From an uncultured Lachnospiraceae bacterium (GTDB taxonomy: Bacteria > Bacillota > Clostridia > Lachnospirales > Lachnospiraceae), in assembly GCA_902788035.1 (NCBI GenBank), contig CADAIL010000012.1:1-63882 (forward strand): a stretch of 63,882 bases of DNA. Direction: 5' to 3'. Positions 37,937-47,348 of the stretch are shown piece after piece. Within the stretch, counting starts at the first letter, position 1. Each line of letters opens with the position of its first letter. Below the pieces are notes generated by a model. The model worked only from the letters and a program-made list of their open reading frames with translations. It did not search any database and was not told where the DNA came from. Made by a program: the position numbers and the translations under genes.

Positions 37937-39175
37937 ATGACAGAAAGCGGAGCCGAAAAGAGAAGAGGTTTTTGGGAGGAGAGACATGCGCTCTCCGCAT
38001 TTATTGTGCGCGCTCTTATGACTTTTCTCGGCACTGTCGGGGCTCTGGGGTGTATTATGAGCAGTCTCGGATTCTCGTTCGGAACAGGTATCTTTGATAT
38101 AGCTGTCTCCCTGGCCAGCGTGCTGTTCACGTATGCCATGCTCCGCACCGGTTATCACCCTTACTGCGTCGGTGCCGGGGCTGCAGTGTGTCTCCTGTTC
38201 GGTCTTGTCCGGGGATCTCTAACAGCTTCAGGCATAGCGGAGATATCGTCACGGTATGTGCTTGCCGGATCTGAGGGTGCCGAAGCTCTTGCGGAGCTTT
38301 CGGACGGCGCGGGGGCTCAGTATGCATTTGCCTTCTTTGGAACGGTAATGGTCTTAGTGCTCGTATGGCTTCTTGGACAGAAGATCCGCAGAATCATTCC
38401 GGCCATTCTTATTACCGGTGTATTTCCGGCAGTCTCTGTCGCGATCGGTATCATACCCGGCTACATGTACCTTATTATGCTCTGTCTTTTTTGGTCCATG
38501 CTGCTGTTCGATGCAGATGAGCTTATCGGTCCGTCAGTTATTATCGTGCCGCTCTTTTGCGCTGTCTTCCTTGTTATACTTGCAGCTGTCCCGCACAGTC
38601 CTCATAAACGGATCGAATGGGCCAGACCTGCCGGTCAGACCGCCGCACCTACTACTGTCGGAGGTGAGAACCATGATCCGCCTGCTGAGACAGAGAGCAC
38701 CGGGGAGACTCTTCAAAATGATGACGATCCCCGGGATGCGCATCCGGACGCTGACGGTGAAACAAAGCCGGACAGATGGGAAGAGAACGGATTGGAGATT
38801 CCGAGACAGATTGCCCGCGTTGTGATTGTGCTTCTTGTCATCATGATCCTCATTGCTCTTGTGCCGACAAGCCGCCTGATCCGCCTGAGACTCAGAAAAA
38901 GAAAGACTCACAGCCGTAACAGGAATGATTCGGCAATAGCAGAGTACAGATATATGGAACAGCTGGCAGCATTTGCCGGCAATAAAGAGGATCCGTCCGG
39001 TGAGATCTGGAAGAGGGCGACAGAAATAGGGCTCAAAGCCAGATTCAGCGGCGAGATGATCAGTGCCGGGGAGCTCGGCGAGATGCACCGTCTCGCTCTT
39101 TTCTACAGGGAGATCTGCATGAAGAGGACGGACAGAATGAAGCACCTGATCGGAAAATACTATCTGGCACTGTGA
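37937..39175 (+). CDS. TgpA-like polytopic membrane protein without transglutaminase domain
   Basis: The protein has 412 residues. Six or seven membrane segments occupy about residues 20-220, followed by an acidic linker rich in Asp, Glu, Pro and Thr (about 225-285), one more membrane segment (about 293-315) and a charged cytoplasmic tail with WKRATEIGLKARFSG (about 355) like DUF4129. In MoxR-DUF58 operons this position is held by TgpA-type proteins with a transglutaminase core between the last two membrane regions. Here that core is missing and replaced by the acidic linker. GGGGAG lies before the ATG. The assignment is by position and layout. Confidence 0.6.
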   Translation: MTESGAEKRRGFWEERHALSAFIVRALMTFLGTVGALGCIMSSLGFSFGTGIFDIAVSLASVLFTYAMLRTGYHPYCVGAGAAVCLLFGLVRGSLTASGIAEISSRYVLAGSEGAEALAELSDGAGAQYAFAFFGTVMVLVLVWLLGQKIRRIIPAILITGVFPAVSVAIGIIPGYMYLIMLCLFWSMLLFDADELIGPSVIIVPLFCAVFLVILAAVPHSPHKRIEWARPAGQTAAPTTVGGENHDPPAETESTGETLQNDDDPRDAHPDADGETKPDRWEENGLEIPRQIARVVIVLLVIMILIALVPTSRLIRLRLRKRKTHSRNRNDSAIAEYRYMEQLAAFAGNKEDPSGEIWKRATEIGLKARFSGEMISAGELGEMHRLALFYREICMKRTDRMKHLIGKYYLAL

Positions 39176-39299
39176 GGTCAAGTATGGTATATTACGCCGG
39201 GATGTGATAAAATATTTTGGTATGAGTTTAACTCAGTAGGAGAAACCACGCCTTTGCAGGCGGCGGTAAACCTATATACTCAATGAGAAGAGGTTATCC

Positions 39300-40367
39300 G
39301 TGAACGCATTACAGATATTTGCCGCGGTTCTTTTTATGCTTATTCTGCCGACTCTGGGCGGAATTCCGATCTGCGCACTGACAAAAAAACGCTATACACT
39401 GTCGTCAGCTTACATGTTGGGACTGCTTTCTGAGTTGGCTTTCTGTCAGCTGATATTTGTCCCGCTGGTGCTGATCCGCCTTTCATTTGTTGCATGCGCA
39501 AATGTTCTTCTGATTTTCATCATCACCATGGCTCTTTTAGGAGCATATTTATATTGGATATATATCAAATACGGCCGGAAAGTGCAGCCGTCGAAAGAAC
39601 CTGCGGGCTGGGATATCGCTGACATAGTTCTTTTTGTCGGAATGATCGCACTTATAGTGTTTATTCTGTACAATACGATCGTTCTGCAGCATACCGACGA
39701 TGACGACTCGAGATTTGTTGTCAATGCGGTAGATATGATGAGGACTAATAAATTATTCCTCACTGACCCGGCGACCGGAGCCAGACTCAGCTACTGGAAG
39801 GGAGAGCTGGCCAAGGACGTCACTTCACCGTGGGCGATTTATCCGGCCTGCATAGCACGGTGGACCGGAGTCAGGGCTGTCGCAGTTTTTCATTCGCTGA
39901 TACCTGTACAGGTAGTTATTCTGGCTTCATTTGTCTATTACGCACTTGCGGAGAGACTGTTCCCCGGTGAGAGGATGAGCAAGTCCATGTTCGTCATTTT
40001 CGTGTGGATGGTCAACCTTTATGGGTTCTATTCGCTCTACTGCGGTGAGACTTTCCTCATGACAAGAGGATGGCAGGGAAAATCAATCGTCGCGGGTGTC
40101 GGCATACCTGCTCTGATCATGCTTTTCCTTGATATTTATCAGGACCAGACGCAGAGATCATCCTATGTGCTTCTCATACTGCTCAATCTGGCCATGTGCC
40201 TGCTTTCCGGTATGGGAATTATTATCGGAGGCATTATGGTCGCAAGCTTTACGATTGTCTACGCGCTCGAAAAAAAGAGCACAGAGATCGTTGTATGGGG
40301 AATGCTGATATGTCTGCCGAACATTTTGTATTACGCGATCTATACGATTGTCAAAGCTGCGGCATAA
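39300..40367 (+). CDS. Polytopic membrane protein of unknown function (DUF6077-like)
   Basis: The protein has 355 residues and about ten membrane segments. A loop with HTDDDDSRFVVNAVDM (near residue 130) resembles the acidic loop of membrane glycosyltransferases and of the DUF6077 family found in Firmicutes. It starts with GTG (39300), 6 bp after AAGAGG. It is followed by another membrane protein and then by nucleotide-sugar-type enzymes, so a role in building a surface polymer is plausible but not shown. It looks shorter than related glycosyltransferase-like proteins, and the next gene could supply the missing C-terminal part. Confidence 0.6.
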   Translation: MNALQIFAAVLFMLILPTLGGIPICALTKKRYTLSSAYMLGLLSELAFCQLIFVPLVLIRLSFVACANVLLIFIITMALLGAYLYWIYIKYGRKVQPSKEPAGWDIADIVLFVGMIALIVFILYNTIVLQHTDDDDSRFVVNAVDMMRTNKLFLTDPATGARLSYWKGELAKDVTSPWAIYPACIARWTGVRAVAVFHSLIPVQVVILASFVYYALAERLFPGERMSKSMFVIFVWMVNLYGFYSLYCGETFLMTRGWQGKSIVAGVGIPALIMLFLDIYQDQTQRSSYVLLILLNLAMCLLSGMGIIIGGIMVASFTIVYALEKKSTEIVVWGMLICLPNILYYAIYTIVKAAA

Positions 40368-40431
40368 AAAGCCGCAATGGGAGGCATACTGTCTCCCCCG
40401 GGATTTGCGGTCACGTTAAAGAGGACATAAA

Positions 40432-41199
40432 ATGGATGAGATCATAGCTCAGATGATGGAATGGGGAGCAAAATATGTAGGCGGCGGGGCATTTTTCGGA
40501 ATGGCTCTTATCTCCTGCGTATTCCTCTATATTACATCTCAAAAGGACAGAAAAAGAATTGTATATCCGATTCTGACATCGATCGTTCTCGCGATGAATC
40601 CGATCAGTATCAGCCTTCTGTTTTCGGATATGAGTTACTGGAGATTCCTCTGGATGATACCGGACGGCCTTCTGATTGCGCTGTTCTTCGTTAAGATGAT
40701 CAAGGTGTGCAGGGCGAAGAGAGAACTTACTGCGGCATTTGTATCATTTATGCTGATCATTATGATTGCCGGGAACTATGTGTATGGGGCAGCCAAATTC
40801 ACGAAGGCTAAGACGCCGGATAAGCTTGACCGCGGTGTAAAGGCGGTGTGCGATGTCATGCTGGAGCTGGATGATCATCCGCGGGCGATCATGCGTGACA
40901 AGTATCTCTGCGAAGCCCGGCAGTACAGCGGTGATATTAAGCTTTATTACGGCCGCAATATACACTGGTATATCACATATCATGACTGGGAGCATGAGTA
41001 TTATTACAAAATGCTGGAGTCGAGAACTCCGAACTATGATAAGCTTCTTTCACTGTGCATCGATGAAGACCTGAATTTTATTGTCACTTACGCCGACAAG
41101 TCCATACCTGAGAACATTCTTGAAGAGTATGGATTTCGTGAAATCACGGAGAAAGACAACAGCATAATCTATTATCGGGCTGATGAAGCTGAAGAGTGA
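40432..41199 (+). CDS. Membrane protein with extracytoplasmic C-terminal domain, function unknown
   Basis: The protein has 255 residues. Four membrane segments (to about residue 118) are followed by a 135-residue soluble domain with many aromatic residues (YYGRNIHWYITYHDWEHEYY near 180-200) and a region like a hydrolase or sugar-binding lid. With the previous gene, from which it is separated by a 64-bp hairpin-rich gap (CCGCAA/TTGCGG around GGGAG/CTCCC), it may be a split version of one large membrane protein with an outer domain. No known family was recognised. Confidence 0.55.
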   Translation: MDEIIAQMMEWGAKYVGGGAFFGMALISCVFLYITSQKDRKRIVYPILTSIVLAMNPISISLLFSDMSYWRFLWMIPDGLLIALFFVKMIKVCRAKRELTAAFVSFMLIIMIAGNYVYGAAKFTKAKTPDKLDRGVKAVCDVMLELDDHPRAIMRDKYLCEARQYSGDIKLYYGRNIHWYITYHDWEHEYYYKMLESRTPNYDKLLSLCIDEDLNFIVTYADKSIPENILEEYGFREITEKDNSIIYYRADEAEE

Positions 41200-41301
41200 G
41201 ATTGTACTCACGATGAAGGCGAATGTCACCTTGCACGCGTATCTCACGACTAAAGTCACGAGTATTGCGCGATGAAGAATAAATTTTAAGGGAGGAATGC
41301 C

Positions 41302-42018
41302 ATGAACGTAGCAGTCATTATCGCGGGCGGGTCAGGTTCCCGGATGGGACAGGATATTCCGAAGCAGTTCATAAATGTATATGATAAACCGGTCCTGATC
41401 TATACACTGGAAGGTTTTCAGAAACACCCGAAAATCGACGCGATTGAAGTCGTATGTATCGATGGATGGCATGATATTGTCTGGGCTTACGCCAAACAGT
41501 TCAACATTGACAAGCTGAAGTGGATCGTGTCCGGAGGTAAGTCCGGCCAGGAATCCATCAGGAACGGCGTGTATAATCTTGAGGACAAATGCAGTCCTGA
41601 AGATGTCATCATCATCCACGACGGTATCAGACCGCTTGTTGACGCGACAGTCCTGTCTGATGTAATTATCAAATGCGAGCAGTACGGAAATGCTGTGACA
41701 TCTCTCCCATATAACGAGCAGATCTTTATCGTGGACGATGAGATCTCCACAGTAAAGTATATTCCGAGAGAGACACTTCGCCGTGTCTCTACGCCGCAGG
41801 CGTATAAGTTCGGAAAGCTCGACTGGGCTTATCACGAAGCTTTTGAGAAGGAGATCGGCATTTACGGTTCCTCCTACACCAACACCATGATGGTGGAGCT
41901 GGGCGAGAGGCTGTATTTTGCTGCCGGATCCGATAAGAATATCAAACTGACAACGAAAGATGACCTTGAGATGTTCAAGGCTTATCTCAAAGCGGATAAA
42001 GATAACTGGCTGAAATAA
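41302..42018 (+). CDS. IspD/TarI-family cytidylyltransferase
   Basis: The protein has 238 residues. The CTP-binding loop is IIAGGSGSRMG (residues 6-16) followed by PKQF; HDGIRPLVD (near 111) and the end motif TTKDDLEMF (near 219) complete the family pattern. IspD makes CDP-methylerythritol for isoprenoids; TarI makes CDP-ribitol for teichoic acids or capsules. The neighbourhood (membrane proteins, an SDR, a HAD phosphatase) and the 'PVLIYTLE' version of the motif favour TarI, but IspD is not excluded. GGGAGG precedes the ATG; a terminator follows. Confidence 0.82.
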   Translation: MNVAVIIAGGSGSRMGQDIPKQFINVYDKPVLIYTLEGFQKHPKIDAIEVVCIDGWHDIVWAYAKQFNIDKLKWIVSGGKSGQESIRNGVYNLEDKCSPEDVIIIHDGIRPLVDATVLSDVIIKCEQYGNAVTSLPYNEQIFIVDDEISTVKYIPRETLRRVSTPQAYKFGKLDWAYHEAFEKEIGIYGSSYTNTMMVELGERLYFAAGSDKNIKLTTKDDLEMFKAYLKADKDNWLK

Positions 42019-42022
42019 CAGG

Positions 42023-42067
42023 AAGCTGATGCCCTGGGCTCCGTGAGTCGGGACATCAGCTTTTTTT
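42023..42067 (+). terminator. Terminator after the cytidylyltransferase gene
   Basis: AAGCTGATG / CATCAGCTT followed by seven T in all. The following SDR gene then needs its own promoter, which I do not see clearly. Confidence 0.85.
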
Positions 42068-42131
42068 CTCAGCGGAGGAAGATACCCATCTCCGTGGGAG
42101 TGGATGATATTTAAGTGTGAGGAGTATATAT

Positions 42132-43199
42132 ATGAAAATTTATGAACTGGATGAGTATAAGGAGGATATTGCATACATAGCAGGCCTTGATCTCCCGTGG
42201 GAGAAGCTGAAAAACACTTCCATGCTGATTTCGGGAGCGAGTGGGCTTATCGGAAGCGTGCTGGTCGATACGGTCATGTATCTGAATCGGACGCTGGGCA
42301 TTAACTGCCGCGTGCTTGCCCTCGGAAGAAATGAAGCGAAGGCAAAAGAGAGATTCGGGGAGTTCCTGAATGATCCGAACTTCTCATTTATCAGCGCGGA
42401 CATCAATAAGCCCCTTGCACTTGAGAACCTGGGATGCGTGGAATATGTTCTTCATCTGGCCAGCAATACACATCCGGTGGCTTATGCGACGGATCCGATC
42501 GGAACTGTCACGACAAATATCATCGGAGCCATGAACATGTTGGAATTTGCGGCAGAGCACGGTGCGCGCAGAGTCGCATTTGCATCTTCCAACGAAATAT
42601 ACGGCGAGAATCGCGGTGACACAGAGAAGTTCGACGAGGACTACTGCGGATATATCAATTGCAACACGATGCGGGCGGGATACCCGGAGAGCAAGCGCTG
42701 CGGCGAGGCTCTCTGCCAGGCTTATATCAGGCAGAAAGGACTCGATGTAGTCATCCCGAGACTGACCAGATCCTATGGCCCAAGCCTCCTTATGACAGAC
42801 ACGAAGGCTCTGTCTCAGTTCATCCGCAAGGCAATCGCGGATGAGGATATCGTGCTGAAGAGCGCGGGCACCCAGTATTATTCCTATACCTATGTGGCAG
42901 ACGCGGTTTCAGGGCTTTTGACCGTTCTCCTTAAGGGTGCATGCGGAGAAGCCTACAATATTGCGGATGAAGCCTCGGATATACAGCTGAAGGACCTTGC
43001 AGCCCTGATTGCGGGCACGTGCGGTCGAAAGGTCGTATTCGAACTGCCGGACGCGGTCGAAGCCGCGGGCTTTTCCAGGGCGACCAAGGCGAGGCTTGAC
43101 AGCGCAAAGCTGCAGGGGCTCGGCTGGAAGGCCGGCTACGATATACAGGCCGGAATCGAGCGGACCGTCCGGATGCTGAAGACTATGGCTGCGGAGTGA
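42132..43199 (+). CDS. NAD-dependent epimerase/dehydratase (extended SDR)
   Basis: The protein has 355 residues. The NAD-binding GASGLIGSVL is near residues 39-48. The catalytic Tyr-Lys pair is in YPESKRCGE (about residues 187-191), with the Ser pair in FASSNEIYG. The C-terminal half fits UDP-sugar-type SDRs (UDP-glucuronate decarboxylase or CDP-sugar reductase relatives). With the CTP-using enzyme upstream, a reductase or epimerase for an activated surface sugar is likely. The ATG at 42132 lies 7 bp after GAGGAG; the upstream GTG at 42117 is before the ribosome site. Palindromic repeats follow. Confidence 0.86.
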   Translation: MKIYELDEYKEDIAYIAGLDLPWEKLKNTSMLISGASGLIGSVLVDTVMYLNRTLGINCRVLALGRNEAKAKERFGEFLNDPNFSFISADINKPLALENLGCVEYVLHLASNTHPVAYATDPIGTVTTNIIGAMNMLEFAAEHGARRVAFASSNEIYGENRGDTEKFDEDYCGYINCNTMRAGYPESKRCGEALCQAYIRQKGLDVVIPRLTRSYGPSLLMTDTKALSQFIRKAIADEDIVLKSAGTQYYSYTYVADAVSGLLTVLLKGACGEAYNIADEASDIQLKDLAALIAGTCGRKVVFELPDAVEAAGFSRATKARLDSAKLQGLGWKAGYDIQAGIERTVRMLKTMAAE

Positions 43200-43205
43200 T
43201 ATATG

Positions 43206-43407
43206 GCAGTAGTTCGGACAGGCTGTCACGAACATCACGATTTGGCGCAAACACCATCTTCATCGAAAAACGCCGGTCCTTCCATCGAACTAGTAAAAGG
43301 CTTCGCCTTTTCCGATTTCTCCGGTCGGACCGACAATGTTTTTCTCACGAAGATGGATGCTTTGCTGCCAATATCGAACTGCAAGAACAGCCTGTCTGAA
43401 CTGCTGC
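43206..43407. repeat. Palindromic repeat copy 7 (orientation A)
   Basis: Outer arms GCAGTAGTTCGGACAGGCTG and its near-complement at 43388-43407; variable stem GCCGGTCC / GGACCGAC with one mismatch; central hairpin AAAAGGC-ttc-GCCTTTT. It lies 6 bp after the SDR stop. Confidence 0.9.
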
Positions 43408-43413
43408 ACGCGT

Positions 43414-43490
43414 AGCCCGGACAGGCTGTCACGAACTTTAGATTTGGCGCAAGCATCATCTTCATCGAAAAACGCCGGCTCTGCCCTGCC
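43414..43490. repeat. Palindromic repeat copy 7b, 5' fragment (orientation A)
   Basis: It repeats the first 75 bp of copy 7 (outer arm, TTTGGCGCAA, CATCTTCATCGAAAAACGCC) and breaks off where the variable stem should be followed by the central hairpin. It ends 43 bp before the HAD phosphatase gene, so that gene's promoter region has replaced the rest. Confidence 0.85.
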
Positions 43491-43533
43491 AAGTAACTTC
43501 TGCGCATTTAGATATTTATTGTTAGGAGATTTT

Positions 43534-44334
43534 ATGCTTGAGACAGTACTCTTTGATTTAGACGGCACTATTTATAATTATGATATATCGGATAAGATCG
43601 GAATACAGGCGGTCTTTGACTATGCCTGCCCGATACTCGGTCTTACGCCCGGGGAACTCCACACAAAGATCAAGGCAGCAAATGCCGAGATCGTCAGTGA
43701 ACTCGGCAAGAGCAACGCCGCGATCCACAACCGTCTGATTCGTTTCCAGCGCGTGCTGGAGAACATGGGAAAGCCGCTGTATCCGGTCGCCATGGGCATG
43801 TATCACGCATACTGGGATACTTTCGTTGACAATATGACCCTTGAGCCGGGCATTCTTTCCCTCATTGACTATCTCCACAGCAGAGGAGTTCATGTGGGAA
43901 TCTGCACCAACCTGACGGCTGAGATTCAGTTCATCAAGATGGAGAGGCTCGGAATCTGGGACTATTTCGACAGTTTCACGACCAGCGAGGAGTGTGGCTG
44001 CGAGAAACCGGATGAGAGCATTTATCTGTATTCGCTTGCCAAGGCGGGCAGCTGTCCGGAGAGTTCGATCTTCGTCGGGGACAACCGTTCATTTGACGTG
44101 TTCGGGCCTGCGAAGGCCGGGATGAAGGGAATCTGGTATTGTCCGGATCCGGAAAACCGGACGGTGACGCCCGAGGAAATTGCGAAGCTCAGCACGACCC
44201 CGTCGAAGAAGATCACACCGGGCACCGAGACCCGTCTGAACGAGGGCGTCGGAATCATCAGGGACGAGCTCGGAGAATACCCTGTCATCCACACCTATGA
44301 GGGCGAGTGGTGCCATGTTCTGTTTGATCTGTAA
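43534..44334 (+). CDS. HAD-superfamily phosphatase
   Basis: The protein has 266 residues. Motif I is FDLDGTIYN (Asp7 and Asp9, nucleophile and acid), with TNLT as motif II near 128 and the late VGDNRSFDV as motif IV near 185, so the catalytic set is complete. The cap is of the helical type (subfamily I). Substrates of such enzymes are sugar phosphates or nucleotides; not predictable. The ATG at 43534 follows AGGAG by 6 bp. The tail after residue 210 is longer than usual. The gene is bounded by repeat copies 7b and 8 in opposite orientations. Confidence 0.88.
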   Translation: MLETVLFDLDGTIYNYDISDKIGIQAVFDYACPILGLTPGELHTKIKAANAEIVSELGKSNAAIHNRLIRFQRVLENMGKPLYPVAMGMYHAYWDTFVDNMTLEPGILSLIDYLHSRGVHVGICTNLTAEIQFIKMERLGIWDYFDSFTTSEECGCEKPDESIYLYSLAKAGSCPESSIFVGDNRSFDVFGPAKAGMKGIWYCPDPENRTVTPEEIAKLSTTPSKKITPGTETRLNEGVGIIRDELGEYPVIHTYEGEWCHVLFDL

Positions 44335-44344
44335 AGGCTAGACC

Positions 44345-44545
44345 GGGGCGTTTCAGACTGGCTGTTATTATGTTACGTTTCCGGCAGCAAAGCATCCATC
44401 TTCGTGAGAAAAACATTGCAGGTCCTTCACTGTGAGATCAAAAAGCTTTAGCTTTTTAAGCTCACAGATAGGACCTGCGTTTTTCGATGAAGATGATGTT
44501 TGCGCCGGATACTGAAGCTCCGCTGCAGCCAGTCTGAAACGTCCC
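44345..44545. repeat. Palindromic repeat copy 8 (orientation B)
   Basis: The copy has 201 bp. The outer arms CGTTTCAGACTGGCTG / CAGCCAGTCTGAAACG are perfect yet differ from the other copies at several paired sites. Variable stem GCAGGTCC / GGACCTGC; central hairpin AAAAAGCTttAGCTTTTT with TGTGAG/CTCACA. It ends 16 bp before the CIRCE operator of clpB. Confidence 0.93.
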
Positions 44546-44561
44546 AAATTCGTAAAATTAA

Positions 44562-44588
44562 TTAGCACTCGACTGTTGACAGTGCTAA
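44562..44588. promoter_or_regulatory. CIRCE operator (HrcA binding site)
   Basis: TTAGCACTC, 9 bp, CAGTGCTAA; the CIRCE consensus is TTAGCACTC-N9-GAGTGCTAA, so only one base differs. It covers the -35 box of the clpB promoter, hence HrcA would block RNA polymerase in the absence of heat stress. Confidence 0.95.
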
Positions 44589-44604
44589 CAACATGTGTTA
44601 TAGT
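44576..44604 (+). promoter_or_regulatory. clpB promoter
   Basis: TTGACA, 17 bp, TATAGT. The -35 hexamer lies in the CIRCE spacer and right arm. The leader to the start codon is about 115 nt. Confidence 0.88.
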
Positions 44605-44726
44605 TCGATTAGAACAGAGAGCGGGAGACCGATTCTCTGATGAAACCAGGAGGAAGCCCTGTGAAGGGCGCCATCCGCCGGCCCGGCACCGAACCGGCGT
44701 CCGGGACTAGAATAGAGGAGGGCATT

Positions 44727-47330
44727 ATGAACATTCAGAAATTCACACAGAAATCAATGGAGGCTATTCAGAACCTCGAAAAAATCGCCTACGACTTCGG
44801 CAACCAGGAAGTCGAACAGGAACATCTTCTTTATGCTCTGAATGAGCAGGAAGACAGCCTCATTATGAAGCTTGTCCAGAAGATGGATATAGAGCCGCAG
44901 ATGTATGCCAATGCAGTCAGGGACGCCCTTGACGCCCGCGTCAAGGTGAGCGGCAGCGGCAAACCGTATATAGGAGCGGACCTCAATAAAGCCCTGATCA
45001 AGGCCGAGGATGAGGCAAAGGCCATGGGGGACGAATATGTGTCCGTCGAGCACCTCTACCTGTCCGTTCTGAAATATCCGAGCAGAACAGTGAAGAAGCT
45101 GCTTTCCCGCTTCGGCATCACGCGGGATACATTCCTTAAGGCGCTCAGCACTGTCAGAGGCAACCAGAGGGTCGTGAGTGACAACCCGGAAGCGACATAC
45201 GACACACTGAACAAATACGGATCTGACCTCGTGGAGAAGGCCAGAGAGCAGAAGCTGGATCCGGTCATCGGCCGTGACGATGAGATTCGTCAGGCTATTC
45301 TGATACTGTCCAGAAAGAGCAAGAACAATCCGGTACTGATCGGCGAGCCGGGCGTCGGCAAGACTGCTGCGGTCGAAGGCCTTGCCCAGAGAATTGTGGC
45401 GGGGGATGTTCCGGACAATCTGAAGGACAAACACATATTTGCACTCGATATGGGCGCGCTCGTCGCCGGCGCTAAATACCGCGGCGAGTTCGAGGAGCGG
45501 CTCAAAGCTGTCCTCGAGGAGGTAAGAAAATCCGAGGGTCAGATCATTCTCTTTATCGATGAGCTGCATCTGATCGTCGGCGCAGGGAAAACAGAAGGTG
45601 CGATGGATGCCGGCAATATGCTAAAGCCCATGCTTGCCAGAGGTGAGCTTCACTGCATCGGCGCGACCACGCTGGATGAGTACCGCAAGTATATTGAAAA
45701 AGATAAAGCGCTAGAGCGCCGTTTCCAGCCGGTCATGGTAGATGAGCCGTCTCTCGAGGAGACGATCTCGATCCTCCGCGGTCTGAAAGAACGCTATGAA
45801 GTTTACCATGGTGTCAAGATTACGGACAGTGCGCTGGTCTCCGCGGCAACTCTGTCTCAGAGGTATATCACGGACAGATTCCTGCCGGATAAAGCCATCG
45901 ACCTGGTCGATGAGGCCTGCGCCCTGATCAAGACGGAATTGAATTCCCTGCCGACGGAACTCGATGAGCTGCAGAGAAAAATTATGCAGATGGAAATCGA
46001 GGAAGCCGCTCTGAAGAAGGAGACGGACGCTCTCAGCAGGGAGAGACTTGCTGATCTCCAGAAAGATCTGGCTGAACTGCGTGATACTTTCAACGGGATG
46101 AAAGTCCAGTGGGAGAACGAGAAGAAAGACGTGGAAAACCTCAAGGTCTATCGCGAGAGGATCGATGAGCTGAATTCACAGATTGAAATCGCAAAGCGCG
46201 AGTATGATCTCAACAAGGCGGCGGAGCTTCAATACGGTGAGCTGCCCAAAGTGGTAAAGGAACTCGAACAGGCGGAAGCAAGAGTGAAGGACAAGGATCT
46301 GTCCATGGTCCATGAGGAGGTCACAGACGACGAGATCGGCCGTATTGTATCTAAGTGGACCGGTATCCCGGTAGCCAAGCTGACAGAAGGTGAGAGAGAG
46401 AAAGTTCTTCATCTCGAGGACGAGCTTCACAAGAGGGTCGTCGGCCAGGATGAGGCGGTCAGCCGCGTCGCGGATGCTATTCTCCGCTCCAAAGCGGGCA
46501 TCAAGGATCCGAAACGTCCGATCGGCTCGTTCCTGTTCCTTGGCCCGACCGGTGTCGGCAAGACTGAGCTGGCAAGGACCCTTGCAGCCAATCTGTTCGA
46601 TGACGAGAACAATATGGTGCGAATTGATATGAGCGAGTACATGGAGAAATTCTCCGTCTCCCGCCTTATCGGAGCGCCTCCGGGATATGTCGGCTACGAT
46701 GAGGGCGGTCAGCTGACAGAAGCCGTCCGCAGAAAACCGTTCTCCGTCGTCCTGTTCGACGAGGTGGAGAAAGCCCATCCGGACGTCTTCAATGTGCTGC
46801 TGCAGGTTCTCGATGACGGTCATATCACGGACAGCCAGGGCAGGACCGTGGACTTCAAGAACACGATCATCATCATGACATCGAACCTCGGCTCCCAGTT
46901 CCTGCTCGACGGCATAGAAGCCGACGGGGAGATCAGCAAGTACGCGACCGACATGGTGCAGAATGAGCTGCGGACTCATTTCCGTCCGGAGTTCCTGAAC
47001 AGACTGGATGAAGTCATTATGTTCAAGCCGCTCACGAAAGAAAATATCGGCGGCATTGTTGATCTGCTTCTTAAGGATCTGAACAAACGCCTTGCGGACA
47101 GACAGCTGACAATTGATCTCACAGACGATGCAAAACAGTATGTCATTGATCACGGTTATGATCCGGTCTATGGAGCGCGTCCGCTGAAGAGATTCCTTCA
47201 GCAGAACGTGGAGACGCTCGCTGCAAGAATCATCCTCGGTTCTGAGATTCATGAAGGTTCGACCATCGTCATCGAGACGAGCCCTGACGGAGAACTGACC
47301 GGCCGGGTGCTGAACGTCCCGAGAGCATAA
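44727..47330 (+). CDS. clpB: Disaggregase ClpB
   Basis: The protein has 867 residues. The N domain (about 1-145) is followed by AAA+ domain 1 with Walker A GEPGVGKT (about 205), the coiled-coil middle domain (about 405-530) that marks ClpB, and AAA+ domain 2 with Walker A GPTGVGKT (about 605). It rescues aggregated proteins with DnaK. The ATG at 44727 follows GAGGAGGG; the longer frame would include a GC-rich leader with no similarity to ClpB N-termini. It is under HrcA/CIRCE control and is a single-gene unit. Confidence 0.97.
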   Translation: MNIQKFTQKSMEAIQNLEKIAYDFGNQEVEQEHLLYALNEQEDSLIMKLVQKMDIEPQMYANAVRDALDARVKVSGSGKPYIGADLNKALIKAEDEAKAMGDEYVSVEHLYLSVLKYPSRTVKKLLSRFGITRDTFLKALSTVRGNQRVVSDNPEATYDTLNKYGSDLVEKAREQKLDPVIGRDDEIRQAILILSRKSKNNPVLIGEPGVGKTAAVEGLAQRIVAGDVPDNLKDKHIFALDMGALVAGAKYRGEFEERLKAVLEEVRKSEGQIILFIDELHLIVGAGKTEGAMDAGNMLKPMLARGELHCIGATTLDEYRKYIEKDKALERRFQPVMVDEPSLEETISILRGLKERYEVYHGVKITDSALVSAATLSQRYITDRFLPDKAIDLVDEACALIKTELNSLPTELDELQRKIMQMEIEEAALKKETDALSRERLADLQKDLAELRDTFNGMKVQWENEKKDVENLKVYRERIDELNSQIEIAKREYDLNKAAELQYGELPKVVKELEQAEARVKDKDLSMVHEEVTDDEIGRIVSKWTGIPVAKLTEGEREKVLHLEDELHKRVVGQDEAVSRVADAILRSKAGIKDPKRPIGSFLFLGPTGVGKTELARTLAANLFDDENNMVRIDMSEYMEKFSVSRLIGAPPGYVGYDEGGQLTEAVRRKPFSVVLFDEVEKAHPDVFNVLLQVLDDGHITDSQGRTVDFKNTIIIMTSNLGSQFLLDGIEADGEISKYATDMVQNELRTHFRPEFLNRLDEVIMFKPLTKENIGGIVDLLLKDLNKRLADRQLTIDLTDDAKQYVIDHGYDPVYGARPLKRFLQQNVETLAARIILGSEIHEGSTIVIETSPDGELTGRVLNVPRA

Positions 47331-47348
47331 TTGGAAATAATCGGACAT

